The notes: generated by a model from the letters alone, not told the origin. A stretch of 62,460 nucleotides of DNA from an uncultured Oxalobacter sp. (GCA_934270705.1 CAKQQG010000006.1:1-62460); one strand, 5' to 3'; shown: positions 27,904-37,688, numbered from the stretch's first letter. Program-made: numbers and translations.

Positions 27904-28971
27904 GTGAAGATTGCAATTCTGCCGGGTGACGGTATCGGCCCGGAAATCATGAATGAAGCCGTTCGGGTTCTGAATGCGCTGGGTGAAAATTTCGAAATGG
28001 AATGGGCGGATGTCGGTGGTGCCGGATATGCGGCACACGGTCATCCGCTGCCGGAAAGTACGCTCAAACTGGCGAAAGAGGCTGATGCGATTCTGTTCGG
28101 TGCGGTCGGCGATTTCAAATACGATACGCTGGAACGTTCATTGCGTCCTGAACAGGCGATTCTGGGTCTGCGCAAGAATCTGAAACTGTTTGCCAATCTC
28201 CGTCCCGCCATTCTGTATCCGGAACTGGCAGGCGCATCCACGCTGAAGCCGGAAGTCGTCGCCGGTCTCGATTTGCTGATCGTCCGCGAGCTGACGGGCG
28301 ACATTTATTTCGGCCAGCCACGCGGCATACGTGTCGCACCGGACGGTCCGTTCAAGGGGGCACGCGAAGGCTTCGATACCATGCGTTATTCCGAACCGGA
28401 AATCCGCCGGATCGCCCATGTCGGTTTCCAGACCGCGCAGAAACGCGGCAAGCGTCTGACGTCTGTTGACAAGGCCAATGTACTGGAAACGTCCCAGCTC
28501 TGGCGCGAAATCGTGATCGATGTCTCGAAGGAATATCCGGACGTCAAACTCGATCATATGTATGTGGACAATGCCGCCATGCAGCTGGTGCGTGCGCCGA
28601 AGGAACTTGACGTCATTCTGACGGGCAATATTTTCGGTGACATTCTGTCGGATGCGGCCGCCATGCTGACCGGTTCCATCGGCATGTTGCCGTCCGCCTC
28701 GCTGGACGAAAACAACAAGGGACTTTATGAGCCGTCCCATGGTTCCGCTCCGGATATCGCCGGCAAGGGTATCGCCAATCCGCTGGCGCAAATCCTATCT
28801 GCCGCCATGATGCTGCGCTATTCGCTGAATATGGGTGAACAGGCGGATCGTATCGAAAAAGCCGTCAAGAAAGTACTGGCGGATGGTCTGCGTACCGGCG
28901 ATATTTACGAAGCCGGCACGAAACGCGTCGGCACGAAGGAAATGGGGGATGCCGTCGTCGCGGCACTGTAA
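27904..28971 (+). CDS. leuB: 3-isopropylmalate dehydrogenase
   Basis: A 355-residue NAD-dependent oxidative decarboxylase that makes 2-oxoisocaproate, the third committed step to leucine. It begins [15 protein letters not shown] and carries the substrate-binding [14 protein letters not shown], the metal and NAD regions [14 protein letters not shown] and [21 protein letters not shown] at 27904, preceded by gagagg, gives the family start; an upstream in-frame ATG would add 11 Arg-rich residues and is unlikely. Confidence 0.97.
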   Translation: MKIAILPGDGIGPEIMNEAVRVLNALGENFEMEWADVGGAGYAAHGHPLPESTLKLAKEADAILFGAVGDFKYDTLERSLRPEQAILGLRKNLKLFANLRPAILYPELAGASTLKPEVVAGLDLLIVRELTGDIYFGQPRGIRVAPDGPFKGAREGFDTMRYSEPEIRRIAHVGFQTAQKRGKRLTSVDKANVLETSQLWREIVIDVSKEYPDVKLDHMYVDNAAMQLVRAPKELDVILTGNIFGDILSDAAAMLTGSIGMLPSASLDENNKGLYEPSHGSAPDIAGKGIANPLAQILSAAMMLRYSLNMGEQADRIEKAVKKVLADGLRTGDIYEAGTKRVGTKEMGDAVVAAL

Positions 28972-29002
28972 GACGCGTTCAGGACTGGATCAGGTGAATG
29001 AG

Positions 29003-30118
29003 ATGAAACGGGTAGGATTGATTGGCTGGCGAGGCATGGTCGGTTCCGTGCTGATGCAGCGTATGCAGGATGAAAACGATTTCGGGTTGTTCGAGCCGGT
29101 TTTCTTTACGACTTCCAATGTCGGCGGCAATGCGCCGGCGATGGCGAGAAACGAAACGGTGCTGAAAGATGCTTTCAGCACGGATGAACTGAAAAAGTGC
29201 GATATCCTGATTTCCTGCCAGGGCGGCGATTATACGGCCGACATGTTTCCGAAGCTGCGTGCGGCGGGCTGGAACGGTTACTGGATCGACGCCGCTTCCA
29301 AATTGCGGATGAATGACGATGCCATCATCATTCTCGACCCGGTCAACCGCAAGGTGATCGACGATGCGCTGGCCAGGGGCGTCAAAAACTTCATCGGCGG
29401 AAACTGTACGGTTTCGTGCATGCTGATGGGGCTGGGTGGCCTGTTCGCCAACGATCTTGTCGAATGGATGACTTCCATGACGTATCAGGCGGCATCCGGT
29501 GGCGGTGCGCAGCATATGCGTGAATTGCTGGCTCAGTTCGGCTCGATTCATACCGAAGTCAGGATGAATCTGGAAGACCCGGCATCCGCCATTCTGGAAA
29601 TCGACCGTCAGGTACTGGCACGCCAGCGTGGCATGACGCCGGACGAAACGAAGCAGTTCGGCGTACCGCTGGCAGGTAACCTGATTCCCTGGATCGATAC
29701 CGATCTGGGTAACGGCATGTCGCGCGAGGAATGGAAGGGCGGTGCGGAAACGAACAAGATTCTTGGCAAGGGCGACGGCAACCGGATCGTGGTCGATGGA
29801 TTGTGCGTCCGGATCGGCGCAATGCGTTGCCATTCGCAGGCACTGACGATCAAGCTGAAAAAGGATGTGCCGCTCGATGAAATCGAGGATATGATCAGAA
29901 GTCATAATCCGTGGGCGAAAGTCGTTCCCAATACCCGTGCCGATTCGATGCGCGATCTGACGCCGGCTGCGGTATCGGGTAGTCTGACGGTACCTGTCGG
30001 CCGTTTGCGCAAGCTTGGTATGGGTGGGGAATACCTGTCCGCCTTTACGGTCGGCGACCAGTTGTTGTGGGGCGCAGCCGAACCGTTGCGTCGCATGTTG
30101 CGTATCATTCTGGAGTGA
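29003..30118 (+). CDS. asd: Aspartate-semialdehyde dehydrogenase
   Basis: A 371-residue NADPH-dependent enzyme that makes aspartate semialdehyde, the branch point to lysine/diaminopimelate, methionine and threonine. [18 protein letters not shown] is the Rossmann start; the catalytic cysteine is C135 in GGNCTVSCM, and the proton-acceptor histidine lies in [13 protein letters not shown]. This is the gram-negative-type Asd. ATG 29003 is preferred, with an in-frame GTG nine bases upstream as an alternative. In many Burkholderiales fimV follows; here a terminator and an accessory block come next. Confidence 0.97.
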   Translation: MKRVGLIGWRGMVGSVLMQRMQDENDFGLFEPVFFTTSNVGGNAPAMARNETVLKDAFSTDELKKCDILISCQGGDYTADMFPKLRAAGWNGYWIDAASKLRMNDDAIIILDPVNRKVIDDALARGVKNFIGGNCTVSCMLMGLGGLFANDLVEWMTSMTYQAASGGGAQHMRELLAQFGSIHTEVRMNLEDPASAILEIDRQVLARQRGMTPDETKQFGVPLAGNLIPWIDTDLGNGMSREEWKGGAETNKILGKGDGNRIVVDGLCVRIGAMRCHSQALTIKLKKDVPLDEIEDMIRSHNPWAKVVPNTRADSMRDLTPAAVSGSLTVPVGRLRKLGMGGEYLSAFTVGDQLLWGAAEPLRRMLRIILE

Positions 30119-30160
30119 TATACGGCAAACGATCGCGTTTTTTTATGGCATGCAAACCGG

Positions 30161-30188
30161 AACGGGCAGGAAAACCTGCCCGTTTTTC
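30161..30188 (+). terminator. Intrinsic terminator after asd
   Basis: A 10-bp stem (aacgggcagg 30161-30170, cctgcccgtt 30175-30184) with loop aaaa is followed by T residues. It reaches the stop codon of the converging efflux pump gene. Confidence 0.85.
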
Positions 30189-31710
30189 ATTGGTTTTTCG
30201 TCTGGCGTTTGCGGGTATTGGGACCCAGCCAGATGGCGAATGCGGCGATGGCGAATGCGACGCTGCTGTACAACATGATGTCGTTTGTCGCCAGCATGAC
30301 GCTTTGGCTGGTCGTAAGCTGGTCGATCATGCCGCGAGCGACCTCAGTATCCACTCCGGAATTGATCAGATCGCGGAAATAGGTACCGTTCGGGTCCAGA
30401 AGGACGGAGAGTTGTTCATGCTTGTAGTTCGTCTGGTTTTCCCAGACGGTATTGACCAGCGAGGTGGCGAATGCGCCAGATATCGTGCGCAGGAAGTTCA
30501 TCAGGCCGGCGGCGGATTCCATTTCTTCCGGCTTGACGCTCATCATGGCCTGTTCCGATATGGGAATCATGAAAAACGGCATGCCGAGTCCCATGACCAG
30601 CAATGGCATGGCGATAGTCCAGTAATCCACGTCGGTATTGAGAAAACTTCGGATGAAAGTGACCCCTCCCATCCAGAGGACACCGCCGAAAACGAGTTTT
30701 CGGCCATCGATTCTGGAAGATAGTGTCGTGACGGCAGGTGATATGATAAGCGCGGAAAGTCCTGTCCATACCGTCGCCAGCCCAGCCCATGTGGCGGTAT
30801 AGCCCATATTGGTTTGCAGCCATAGCGGTGTCAGGACATTGATGCCGAAGAATGCGCCGAATCCCAGGGTCAGGGTCAGTACGCTGGCGGAAAAGCCACG
30901 GTGCCGGAAAACGGTCAAATCCACGATAGGGTCTTTTTTCTGTGTGATTTCCCAGATCATGAAAGCGGCGAAGCCGATCGCGGCGATGATCGCCAGTGTG
31001 ATGATGTAGTTCGATGCGAACCAGTCCTTGTCTTTTCCTTCATCCATCATGATTTGCAGTGCGCTGACCCAGATGACCAGCAAGAGCAGGCCGACTTTGT
31101 CGATGGGGTGTTTTTGCAATTCTTCCCGGTGGTTGTGGAAGATGACGAAAAGGAATGATCCGCAAATGACGGCGATTGGTACATTAATGTAGAAAATCCA
31201 TGGCCAGTTGTATTCATCGCACAGCCAGCCTCCCAAAATGGGGCCGATGACAGGAGCAACAAGTGTCGTAGTGGCCCACAAGCCGTTGGCAAGTGCACCT
31301 TTTTCCTTGGGGAAGATGCGCAGCAGCAGAGTGAGCGACAACGGCATGAGCGGACCACCCGCAAAGCCTTGCAGGACGCGTGCGAAAATCAGGAAGCCAA
31401 GCGAATGGGCGAGTCCGCACAAGGCCGAACATATGCCGAAAGAAACAAGGGCATAGCAGAAAACACGCGTGGCGCCGAAACGTTTGGACAGCCAGCCGGT
31501 CAGCGGAACGGTAATGGCTTCGGCGACTGCATAAGACGTAATGACCCATGTACCCTGGCTGTTGCTGGCACCCAGACCGCCGGCGATATGGGCGACGGAT
31601 ACGTTGGCGATTGTCGAGTCCAGAATGGCGACGAAGTTCCCTGCGGTCAGCACCAGCGCGGTTATCCAGAGCATCGGCCCCTGAAGGACAGTATGGGATT
31701 CCTGCTTCAT
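30187..31710 (-). CDS. emrB: DHA2-family drug efflux transporter, EmrB-like
   Basis: A 507-residue inner-membrane transporter with 14 predicted helices (DHA2 branch of the major facilitator superfamily). The N-terminal helix with DSTIANVSVAHIAGGLG and the following GTWVITSYAVAEAITVPLTGW (cited as WVITSYAVAEAITVPLTGW) is the classical EmrB/QacA signature. It uses the proton gradient to push hydrophobic compounds out through a membrane fusion protein and an outer membrane channel, both encoded just upstream. Substrates cannot be predicted. Last gene of the OMF-emrA-emrB operon. Confidence 0.92.
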   Translation of the reverse strand: MKQESHTVLQGPMLWITALVLTAGNFVAILDSTIANVSVAHIAGGLGASNSQGTWVITSYAVAEAITVPLTGWLSKRFGATRVFCYALVSFGICSALCGLAHSLGFLIFARVLQGFAGGPLMPLSLTLLLRIFPKEKGALANGLWATTTLVAPVIGPILGGWLCDEYNWPWIFYINVPIAVICGSFLFVIFHNHREELQKHPIDKVGLLLLVIWVSALQIMMDEGKDKDWFASNYIITLAIIAAIGFAAFMIWEITQKKDPIVDLTVFRHRGFSASVLTLTLGFGAFFGINVLTPLWLQTNMGYTATWAGLATVWTGLSALIISPAVTTLSSRIDGRKLVFGGVLWMGGVTFIRSFLNTDVDYWTIAMPLLVMGLGMPFFMIPISEQAMMSVKPEEMESAAGLMNFLRTISGAFATSLVNTVWENQTNYKHEQLSVLLDPNGTYFRDLINSGVDTEVARGMIDQLTTSQSVMLATNDIMLYSSVAFAIAAFAIWLGPNTRKRQTKNQ

Positions 31711-31753
31711 GATCGGGTATTCGAGGAAATACGTTGAACAAGATATTTGCGAA

Positions 31754-32731
31754 TCACTCGTGCTGCTTTCCGCTGGCGGTATCGACGGTTACAGTCATGG
31801 AAAGACCGACTTGCAAGGGGTTGGCTTTCAGTTCTTCGGGATCGAGCCGGATACGGATGGGAAGTCGCTGGACGACCTTGATCCAGTTGCCGGTGGCGTT
31901 TTGCGCCGGAATCAGGGCGAAGGCGGAGCCGGTACCCCCGGAGAAACCGTCCACGACGCCGTGATAGACCACCGATGAGCCGTGGATGTCGGAGACCACT
32001 TCCGCGCTCTGGCCGGTCCGGACATGGGTGAGTTGTCCTTCCTTGAAGTTGGCGTCCACGTGGATGTCCTGAATCGGAACGACGGCCATCAGCGGGATGC
32101 CTGCCTGGACTTTCTGGCCGACCTGAACGGTTCGTTTGGAAATGACGCCATCGACAGGAGCGCGCAGGATGGTACGCGACAGATCGACACGTGCCTGTTC
32201 GGCGCGTGCCTTTGCCTGCGCGATCGCGGCGTTTGCCTGATCGATGTGGGCCTTGGCCGATTCGTAGGCGTTTTCGGCTGAGGTCAGTTCGTCTCCCGAT
32301 ACAGAGCCGGAGCCGATCAACGCTTTTCGGCGTTGCAGATCGATTTTCGCTTTCTTCAGGTCTGCCTGTGCGGCGGCGAGCTGGGCGTGTGCCTGACTTT
32401 CGTCGGCTATGGCCTGATTCAGCGCCAGTCTTGCATCGATTTCGTCGATGACGACCAGAATGTCGCCTGCCTTGACTTCCTGGGTATCCACGACGTTGAC
32501 GGCCTGAACCGTACCGGAGACGGATGGTGTGACTTGCGCCACTTCAGTTGCCGTATAGGCATTGTCTGTCGAGACGAAACGCGAGGCATACAGGTACCAG
32601 TAAGCACCGTAGCCGATGGCGCAGGCAATAATGACGGCGAACAGGCCGATGAAAAGCCGTTTGCGCCGGGTATGGTTTTTGTCTGGCGCAGGATGTTCTT
32701 CCGGGGTGATGGTTTCTGTCTGATTGCTCAT
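31754..32731 (-). CDS. emrA: HlyD-family membrane fusion protein, EmrA-like
   Basis: A 325-residue periplasmic adaptor. A basic cytoplasmic head (HTRRKR) leads to one membrane helix at about residues 28-50. The lipoyl half-motif SRFVSTDNAYTATEVAQVTP follows, which is diagnostic of EmrA. An alpha-helical hairpin rich in Ala/Gln/Lys spans about 110-180, and the second lipoyl half is at TILRAPVDGVISKR. It joins the EmrB-like pump to the outer membrane channel. The start has a caaggaac ribosome binding site and the gene lies between the two partners. Confidence 0.93.
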   Translation of the reverse strand: MSNQTETITPEEHPAPDKNHTRRKRLFIGLFAVIIACAIGYGAYWYLYASRFVSTDNAYTATEVAQVTPSVSGTVQAVNVVDTQEVKAGDILVVIDEIDARLALNQAIADESQAHAQLAAAQADLKKAKIDLQRRKALIGSGSVSGDELTSAENAYESAKAHIDQANAAIAQAKARAEQARVDLSRTILRAPVDGVISKRTVQVGQKVQAGIPLMAVVPIQDIHVDANFKEGQLTHVRTGQSAEVVSDIHGSSVVYHGVVDGFSGGTGSAFALIPAQNATGNWIKVVQRLPIRIRLDPEELKANPLQVGLSMTVTVDTASGKQHE

Positions 32732-32764
32732 GGATGTTCCTTGTCAGTCCTTGTGACGTTGCAT

Positions 32765-34252
32765 TCAGTTTTCGGTGACGGCATGACCGGTATCGGCTGA
32801 TGTCGGCATGTTGTAGCCTCCGCCGAGTGCCTTGATGAGGGCTACGTCATAGGTGAATATTCTGGATTGCAAATCTTTTTCTGTACGTGATGTTTCGAGC
32901 CATGTTTCCTCTGCCGCCAGCACTTCCAGATAATTGGCGAGACCGCCGCGGTAGCGGTCGCTGATGATGCGGTGCGCTTCACGGGCAGAAATGACGGCCG
33001 TGCGGATTTTTTCAAGTTGCAGGATCAGCTGTTTCTGGTTGAGTATGGCGTCGCCGACTTCCTGCAAGGCCACGGAAACGGTCTGGTTGTAGATGCCGAC
33101 GGCTTCATCACGTCCTGCGCGGACTTCTTCAAGCTCAGCACTCAGGCGTCCGCCGGTGAAAATCGGCAGGGAAATGGCAGGGCCGATGCCGCCGAAGTCG
33201 GAACCGGATTTCAGTACCTTGTCCAGATCGAGTGCCTGATAGCCAAGAAAGGCCGATAGATTGACGTTCGGATAGAACTCGGCTTTCTGCTTTTCGATCA
33301 TGCTTGTCGCGGCTTCGACTTGCAGACGTGCGGCGACAATGTCAGGACGGCGTCCCAGCAGGTTCATCGGCAATTCTGCAGGAAGGGCATAGGTCGCCGT
33401 CAGGTGCAGTTGCGGTCGTGTGATGGACAGGCCCCTGTCAGGGCCTGCGCCCATGAGCGCGGCCAGTTTGTTGCGTTGCAGTCCGATTTGTTTGTCCAGC
33501 GCGAGGGATTCTTCTTCGGTACGTGCCAGAAGCGATTTGGCACGTTCGACGCTGGCGAGGTTTTCCAGACCGTGCCGGTTGCGTTCCATGAACAGTTCCA
33601 GATTTTTTTTCTGGATGCCGGCGATGGCGTTGACTGTATCGAGTGTATCGTACAGGCGTGCCAGTTCGCCGTATTCCGAAGCGATGGAAGCCGACAGGAG
33701 CAGACGTGCTTGTGCCGCATCGGCAGCCGCCGCTTCGCGCGCCGAAGTGGCAGCTTGCAACGCGGCACGATTTTTTCCCCAGAAATCCAGTTCCCAGTTG
33801 AAATTCAGCGCCATCGAACCGTATCCGTGGGTACCGCGCGGCGTCAGATCGGGAGGCAGGTTGTAGTTGTAGCTCAGTTTTTGTACCGTGGCGGAGGCAT
33901 CCATGCTGACTTGCGGTTGCAAAACCGCACCGACCTGTTTGGCGATGGCGACGGCTTGTTTGAAGCGTGCTTCGGCGATCGTCATGGATGGCGCCTGAAC
34001 CAGCGCTTCTTCGATCAGCTTGTCCAGCTGGGGATCGTGATAGGCCGTCCACCATTTCTCGTCCGGCCAGTTCCGTTCGGGTCCTGCAAAGGACTGGCCG
34101 GTCTCGTATTGTTCGACCGGTTTCATTTCCGGTGAACTGCCTTTTGGCGGAATCGGCGCACAACTGCACAGAAATACGACAAAACATGCGGGAAACAGGC
34201 GTGAAATCCGTGTAATGTGCCGGTATGTGCGAGAATAGGAAAGTGAAATCAT
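32765..34252 (-). CDS. Outer membrane efflux lipoprotein, NodT/OprM family
   Basis: A 495-residue TolC-like channel lipoprotein. The signal peptide ends at FLCSC with the lipid-bearing cysteine at C31. The mature protein opens with NWPDEKWWTAYHDPQLDKLI, the family signature, and contains two outer-membrane-factor repeats with LGRRPDIVAARLQVEAAT and the C-terminal DRYRGGLANYLEVLAAE. ATG 34252 is chosen because the frame upstream crosses the predicted promoter and TetR gene. It is the first gene of the efflux operon, which is unusual since the channel gene often comes last. Confidence 0.9.
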   Translation of the reverse strand: MISLSYSRTYRHITRISRLFPACFVVFLCSCAPIPPKGSSPEMKPVEQYETGQSFAGPERNWPDEKWWTAYHDPQLDKLIEEALVQAPSMTIAEARFKQAVAIAKQVGAVLQPQVSMDASATVQKLSYNYNLPPDLTPRGTHGYGSMALNFNWELDFWGKNRAALQAATSAREAAAADAAQARLLLSASIASEYGELARLYDTLDTVNAIAGIQKKNLELFMERNRHGLENLASVERAKSLLARTEEESLALDKQIGLQRNKLAALMGAGPDRGLSITRPQLHLTATYALPAELPMNLLGRRPDIVAARLQVEAATSMIEKQKAEFYPNVNLSAFLGYQALDLDKVLKSGSDFGGIGPAISLPIFTGGRLSAELEEVRAGRDEAVGIYNQTVSVALQEVGDAILNQKQLILQLEKIRTAVISAREAHRIISDRYRGGLANYLEVLAAEETWLETSRTEKDLQSRIFTYDVALIKALGGGYNMPTSADTGHAVTEN

Positions 34253-34267
34253 AAATTCGTCTTTTAA

Positions 34268-34279
34268 AACCGTACGGTT
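34268..34279. promoter_or_regulatory. Palindromic operator candidate for the TetR regulator
   Basis: A perfect 12-bp palindrome (aaccgtacggtt) sits immediately downstream of the predicted -10 box of the efflux operon, at about +1 to +12. A bound repressor here would block initiation. The adjacent TetR-family gene is the natural candidate. Confidence 0.55.
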
Positions 34280-34286
34280 CGGTGCA

Positions 34287-34315
34287 ATTATCGAGTGGTC
34301 ATTCTGCATCGTCAA
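34287..34315 (-). promoter_or_regulatory. Candidate sigma70 promoter of the efflux operon
   Basis: Read on the minus strand: TTGACG (34310-34315), a 17-bp spacer and GATAAT (34287-34292). Spacing is ideal and the start site would fall on the palindrome. Confidence 0.6.
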
Positions 34316-34342
34316 CAAAAAACGATACAGGTTGGTACAAAA

Positions 34343-35020
34343 ATGAGAAAAAAGACCGAAATGAAGCGCAAGGCCATTCTGAAAGTGGCACATGAGGTGT
34401 TTTGTGAGCGGGGATATGAAAAAACCTCGATGAATGAGATCGCTGCGCGTCTCGGCGGCTCGAAAACGACGCTGTACGGTTATTTTTCTTCGAAAAAACT
34501 GCTTTTTCAGGAAGTGATGAGTGCCGCGGCGAATCGCAATCGTGATGAAATCGCCACGTATATCGACCAGTCTGTCGAAGTGATTCCGGCAGGTTACAGA
34601 CACCGGATAGAGGCGGTGTTTTCCGATGTGGAAAATTCTCCGATGGATATTGCCGCGATACTGAAAAATTTCGGCGAGAAGTTCATGTCGATGATTTGTC
34701 TGCCGGAGTTTCAGGAGTTGTACCGTCTGGCTGTCGAGGAATCCGGGCGTTCGAAAACCGGCAGCGTGTTTTATGAAGTCGGGCCGTTGACGGGACGCAA
34801 GCGTATCGCCGCGTTTCTGGAAGTGTTCATGAAACGGGGGCAGTTGCGTCAGGCAGATACCGATGTTGCCGCAGCCCAGTTGTTCGCGTTGTTGCGGGCG
34901 GAATTGTTCGAACGTTATCTTTTCCGTTATGGCGAGCCGTTCGACGCTGCGGAGTTCAGGCAGAAAATCGAGGTGGCGATCGATGCCTTTCTGAAGATTT
35001 ACCGACCGGATGGACAATGA
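34343..35020 (+). CDS. TetR/AcrR-family repressor of the efflux operon
   Basis: A 225-residue regulator. The N-terminal helix-turn-helix is clear: RKAILKVAHEVFCERGYEKT, then SMNEIAARLGGSKTTLYGYF and SSKKLLFQEVM, the TetR pattern. The C-terminal ligand domain (about residues 70-225) is of the AcrR C-like type and probably binds the pump's substrates. It is divergent from the efflux operon with 90 bases between the genes, which contain the operator candidate. The ATG at 34343 fits the family; the frame extends 16 residues further up but there it would overlap the opposing promoter. Confidence 0.88.
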   Translation: MRKKTEMKRKAILKVAHEVFCERGYEKTSMNEIAARLGGSKTTLYGYFSSKKLLFQEVMSAAANRNRDEIATYIDQSVEVIPAGYRHRIEAVFSDVENSPMDIAAILKNFGEKFMSMICLPEFQELYRLAVEESGRSKTGSVFYEVGPLTGRKRIAAFLEVFMKRGQLRQADTDVAAAQLFALLRAELFERYLFRYGEPFDAAEFRQKIEVAIDAFLKIYRPDGQ

Positions 35021-35139
35021 AAGCCATATCGGCATACGCTGCGTGTTACGGTCAGGATGTTTCCCGGCTAGGCATTATTCGTCGTCAGGAATGCCGCCGG
35101 TGAAAGGCGGGAGCATGCGATATTCCGGGATGACCGGTA

Positions 35140-35973
35140 TCATTTGCCGGATGCCCCTGTTTTGATGACGAGGCTGAGCAGCCAGTACAGTGCAAAAGCG
35201 GCCATATGACACAAGACGATGCTGGCACCGGTAGGCGTTGAACAGCGATAGGAAATCACGATGCCGATCCACAGACAGGCGACGGAGACCAGCGCGGCAT
35301 TGAGGATGACGGAGCGGAATGTCCGGCACAGTCGCATGGATGTGAGGGCGGGGAAAACGATCAGGCTGGAAATCAGCAGGGCTCCCATCATCCGCATGCC
35401 CAGTACGATGATGAGTGCGGACATGAGGGCAAGGAGCATGTTGAACAGTCCTGCCGGGGTTCCTGTCGCGCGAGCGAACGTTTCGTCGAAGGTGACGGCG
35501 AAAATCCGGTTGTACAGTACGATGAACAGGACCAGCACCACGGCAGACAGGGCAAGGCTCAGATTCACATCCGCAGGCGACATGCCGAGGATGCTGCCGA
35601 AAAGGTAGTTGTTGACGTCGGTATTCATGCCGGTAGTCATCGATACGATCATGACGCCGGTCGCCAGTGCGCCTGTCGAGATGAGGGCGATGGCGGCATC
35701 TCCCTTGATTTTGCTGTTTGCGCTCAGACGCAAAAGCAAAAACGATGCTGTGACGACGACGGGGATGGCGATTGTCAGCGGTGCGGCATTCATGGCGGTC
35801 GCCAGCGCGAGCGCACCGAATCCGACGTGGGAAAGGCCGTCGCCGATCATGGAATAGCGTTTCAGCACCAGACTGACGCCCAGCAGCGAGGCGCACAAAG
35901 CCACGACGGTTCCCACCACAAGGGCACGTACCATGAACGGGTAGGAAAGCATGTCATGCAGAAAGCTGACCAT
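35140..35973 (-). CDS. znuB: Zinc ABC transporter permease
   Basis: A 277-residue membrane permease of the ABC-3 family with about eight helices. It includes VVALCASLLGVSLVLKRYSM, GDGLSHVGFGALAL and VTFDETFARATGTPAG, motifs shared by ZnuB/MntB-type proteins. Together with ZnuA and ZnuC it imports zinc or manganese across the inner membrane. The first 20 bases overlap znuC, showing coupled translation. The wording of the segments (for example SKIKGDAAIALIS, TDVNNYLFGS) is closer to what I know from clostridial homologues than to E. coli ZnuB. Confidence 0.9.
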   Translation of the reverse strand: MVSFLHDMLSYPFMVRALVVGTVVALCASLLGVSLVLKRYSMIGDGLSHVGFGALALATAMNAAPLTIAIPVVVTASFLLLRLSANSKIKGDAAIALISTGALATGVMIVSMTTGMNTDVNNYLFGSILGMSPADVNLSLALSAVVLVLFIVLYNRIFAVTFDETFARATGTPAGLFNMLLALMSALIIVLGMRMMGALLISSLIVFPALTSMRLCRTFRSVILNAALVSVACLWIGIVISYRCSTPTGASIVLCHMAAFALYWLLSLVIKTGASGK

Positions 35974-36673
35974 ACATGTCTCCCCGGATGAATGTGCGGC
36001 CGATGTCGCTGTGGATATAGTCGTGAACCGTTCCGAAAAACAGCTGCGTACGCTGAAGATGCAGAATATGACGTGCGTATTTCAGGGTGGCGGCGATGTC
36101 GTGGGTGACCATGATGACGGTCATGCCGTCCCGGTTGATGGACTGTATCACGTCATAGAGTTCTTGCGAAACGATCGGGTCCAGGCCGGCTGCCGGTTCA
36201 TCAAGCAGGATCGCTTTTTTGGCTGCACACAGGGCGCGTGCCAGCAGGACACGCTGTTGCTGACCGCCCGAAAGTTCGGCATAGCACTGGTTTTTGAGAT
36301 GGGTGATGTCCAGTCGTTCCATGTTTTTATCGGCGAGACGTTTTTCATCTGCACGATAAAACGGCAGCCAACCGAGCCGGTTCAGACAACCCGAGAGCAC
36401 GACTTCATAGACGCTGGCAGGAAAGTCTTTCTGGATGGCGTTTTGCTGTGGCAGATAGCCGATTTCGCTGGCGACGAAACCATCTGCCATGCGAATGGTA
36501 CCGCTTGCCGGACGAATCAGATGCAACAGTCCCTTGACCAGCGTGCTTTTTCCCGCACCGTTTTCTCCGGCAATGCAAAGATAGTCGCCTGACGCTACCG
36601 TGAAATTCAGGTTTTCCACGGCGACGATACCGTTATAGGCGAAAGACACGTTCTGGCAGGTGATCAGCTTCAT
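35954..36673 (-). CDS. znuC: Zinc ABC transporter ATP-binding protein
   Basis: A 239-residue ATPase. Walker A is GENGAGKST, the signature is LSGGQQQR, Walker B is AILLDEPAAGLDP and the switch histidine lies in VTHD. The Q-loop region reads IGYLPQQNAIQKDFPASVYEVV, cited here as GYLPQQ and KDFPASVYEVV, a combination familiar from metal-type ABC systems of gut Firmicutes. Zinc and manganese importers cannot be separated on this subunit alone, but the Fur-type regulator and ZnuA neighbour favour zinc. Confidence 0.92.
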   Translation of the reverse strand: MKLITCQNVSFAYNGIVAVENLNFTVASGDYLCIAGENGAGKSTLVKGLLHLIRPASGTIRMADGFVASEIGYLPQQNAIQKDFPASVYEVVLSGCLNRLGWLPFYRADEKRLADKNMERLDITHLKNQCYAELSGGQQQRVLLARALCAAKKAILLDEPAAGLDPIVSQELYDVIQSINRDGMTVIMVTHDIAATLKYARHILHLQRTQLFFGTVHDYIHSDIGRTFIRGDMYGQLSA

Positions 36674-36697
36674 GTTCTGTCGTACGGCAGTATCTTG

Positions 36698-37642
36698 TCA
36701 GTACAGTGCAGTTTTCAGACTGTCGATGTTTTTCCGCATCAGACCCAGTACGGTTTCACCTGCTTCCAGCTGGTCGCGGGTGAGGTTGTGGTAGGAGTAC
36801 AGGGTCAACTTCCGTGCACCGGTGGCGTCGCTGATGGCGTCTGCGATTTTACCGTTTGAAAATTCGATGGTGAATACGACGGGGATATGTTCTTTTTTCG
36901 CACGGTCGATCAAAAAGGCAAGCGTGGCGGCGCTGGCTTCCGTTTCGGCAGAACAGCCCGGGAAGGCGGCATAATATTTCAGGCCGTATTCATCGGCGAA
37001 ATAACGGAACGGGAAACGGTCGCCGAAAAGCAGGGTTTTGCGTCTGGCATGGCTGACGACGTCGCGGAATGCGGCATCCATCTGCTGAAGTTGTCCGACA
37101 TAACGTTGCCGGTTCTGTTCATACAGGTTTGCGTTGGCAGGGTCTTTTTCCGCCATGGCGGCGGCTATCCGGTCAACGATGAGAATCGCGTTTTTCGGGG
37201 ATGTCCAGACATGTTCGTCGATATCGTGGCGATGACCTGCATGGCCTTGTTCCATGCCGGCGACGGTTTCTTCCTCGACAGTCTTGACGATATCGAGCAG
37301 TTTGATGGTGGCGGGTTTTTTCTCTCCCATGGCGTTCAGGATATTTTCGATCCATGCATCGTTTTCACCGCCGGTATAGATGAACAGGTCGCAGTTCTGG
37401 ATGGACTGGATATCCCGCGGGGACGGTTCGTAGGAATGGCTTTCCATGCCGGGTTTGAGCAGCATGGTGACATCGGCTTTGCCGCCGCCGATTTCGCGCG
37501 CGAAGTCGTATTGCGGGAAAATGGTGGTCACGATGCGCAAGCGGTGTTCTGCCGCAGGCGTTTCCTGCGTGCGGGAATTGCATGCCGTCAGGCAGGAAAT
37601 GACCAGTACGGTCATGGCAAAAAGCGAAAATATACGTTTCAT
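36698..37642 (-). CDS. znuA: Zinc ABC transporter substrate-binding lipoprotein
   Basis: A 314-residue cluster A-I binding protein. The signal peptide ends in a CLTAC lipobox (Cys21), so it is membrane anchored. Metal ligands are suggested by the histidine in GMESHSYEPSPRD and the His-rich loop GHAGHRHDIDEHVW. At the place where ZnuA usually has its third histidine, this protein reads FGDRFPFRYFADEYGL. That variant, together with AAFPGCSAETEASAATLAFL, is characteristic in my experience of Firmicute homologues. The start at 37642 gives a proper signal peptide; the 14 residues upstream do not. A hairpin precedes it. Confidence 0.9.
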   Translation of the reverse strand: MKRIFSLFAMTVLVISCLTACNSRTQETPAAEHRLRIVTTIFPQYDFAREIGGGKADVTMLLKPGMESHSYEPSPRDIQSIQNCDLFIYTGGENDAWIENILNAMGEKKPATIKLLDIVKTVEEETVAGMEQGHAGHRHDIDEHVWTSPKNAILIVDRIAAAMAEKDPANANLYEQNRQRYVGQLQQMDAAFRDVVSHARRKTLLFGDRFPFRYFADEYGLKYYAAFPGCSAETEASAATLAFLIDRAKKEHIPVVFTIEFSNGKIADAISDATGARKLTLYSYHNLTRDQLEAGETVLGLMRKNIDSLKTALY

Positions 37643-37663
37643 CGACAGGATCTCGTATGTTGT

Positions 37664-37688
37664 GGGTATGCGGCGTTGCGGCATACCC
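37664..37688. other. Hairpin between zur and znuA
   Basis: An 8-bp inverted repeat (gggtatgc 37664-37671, gcataccc 37681-37688) lies in the 127-base gap between zur and znuA. There is no T-run on the minus strand side, so it may protect or attenuate the message rather than terminate it. Confidence 0.4.
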
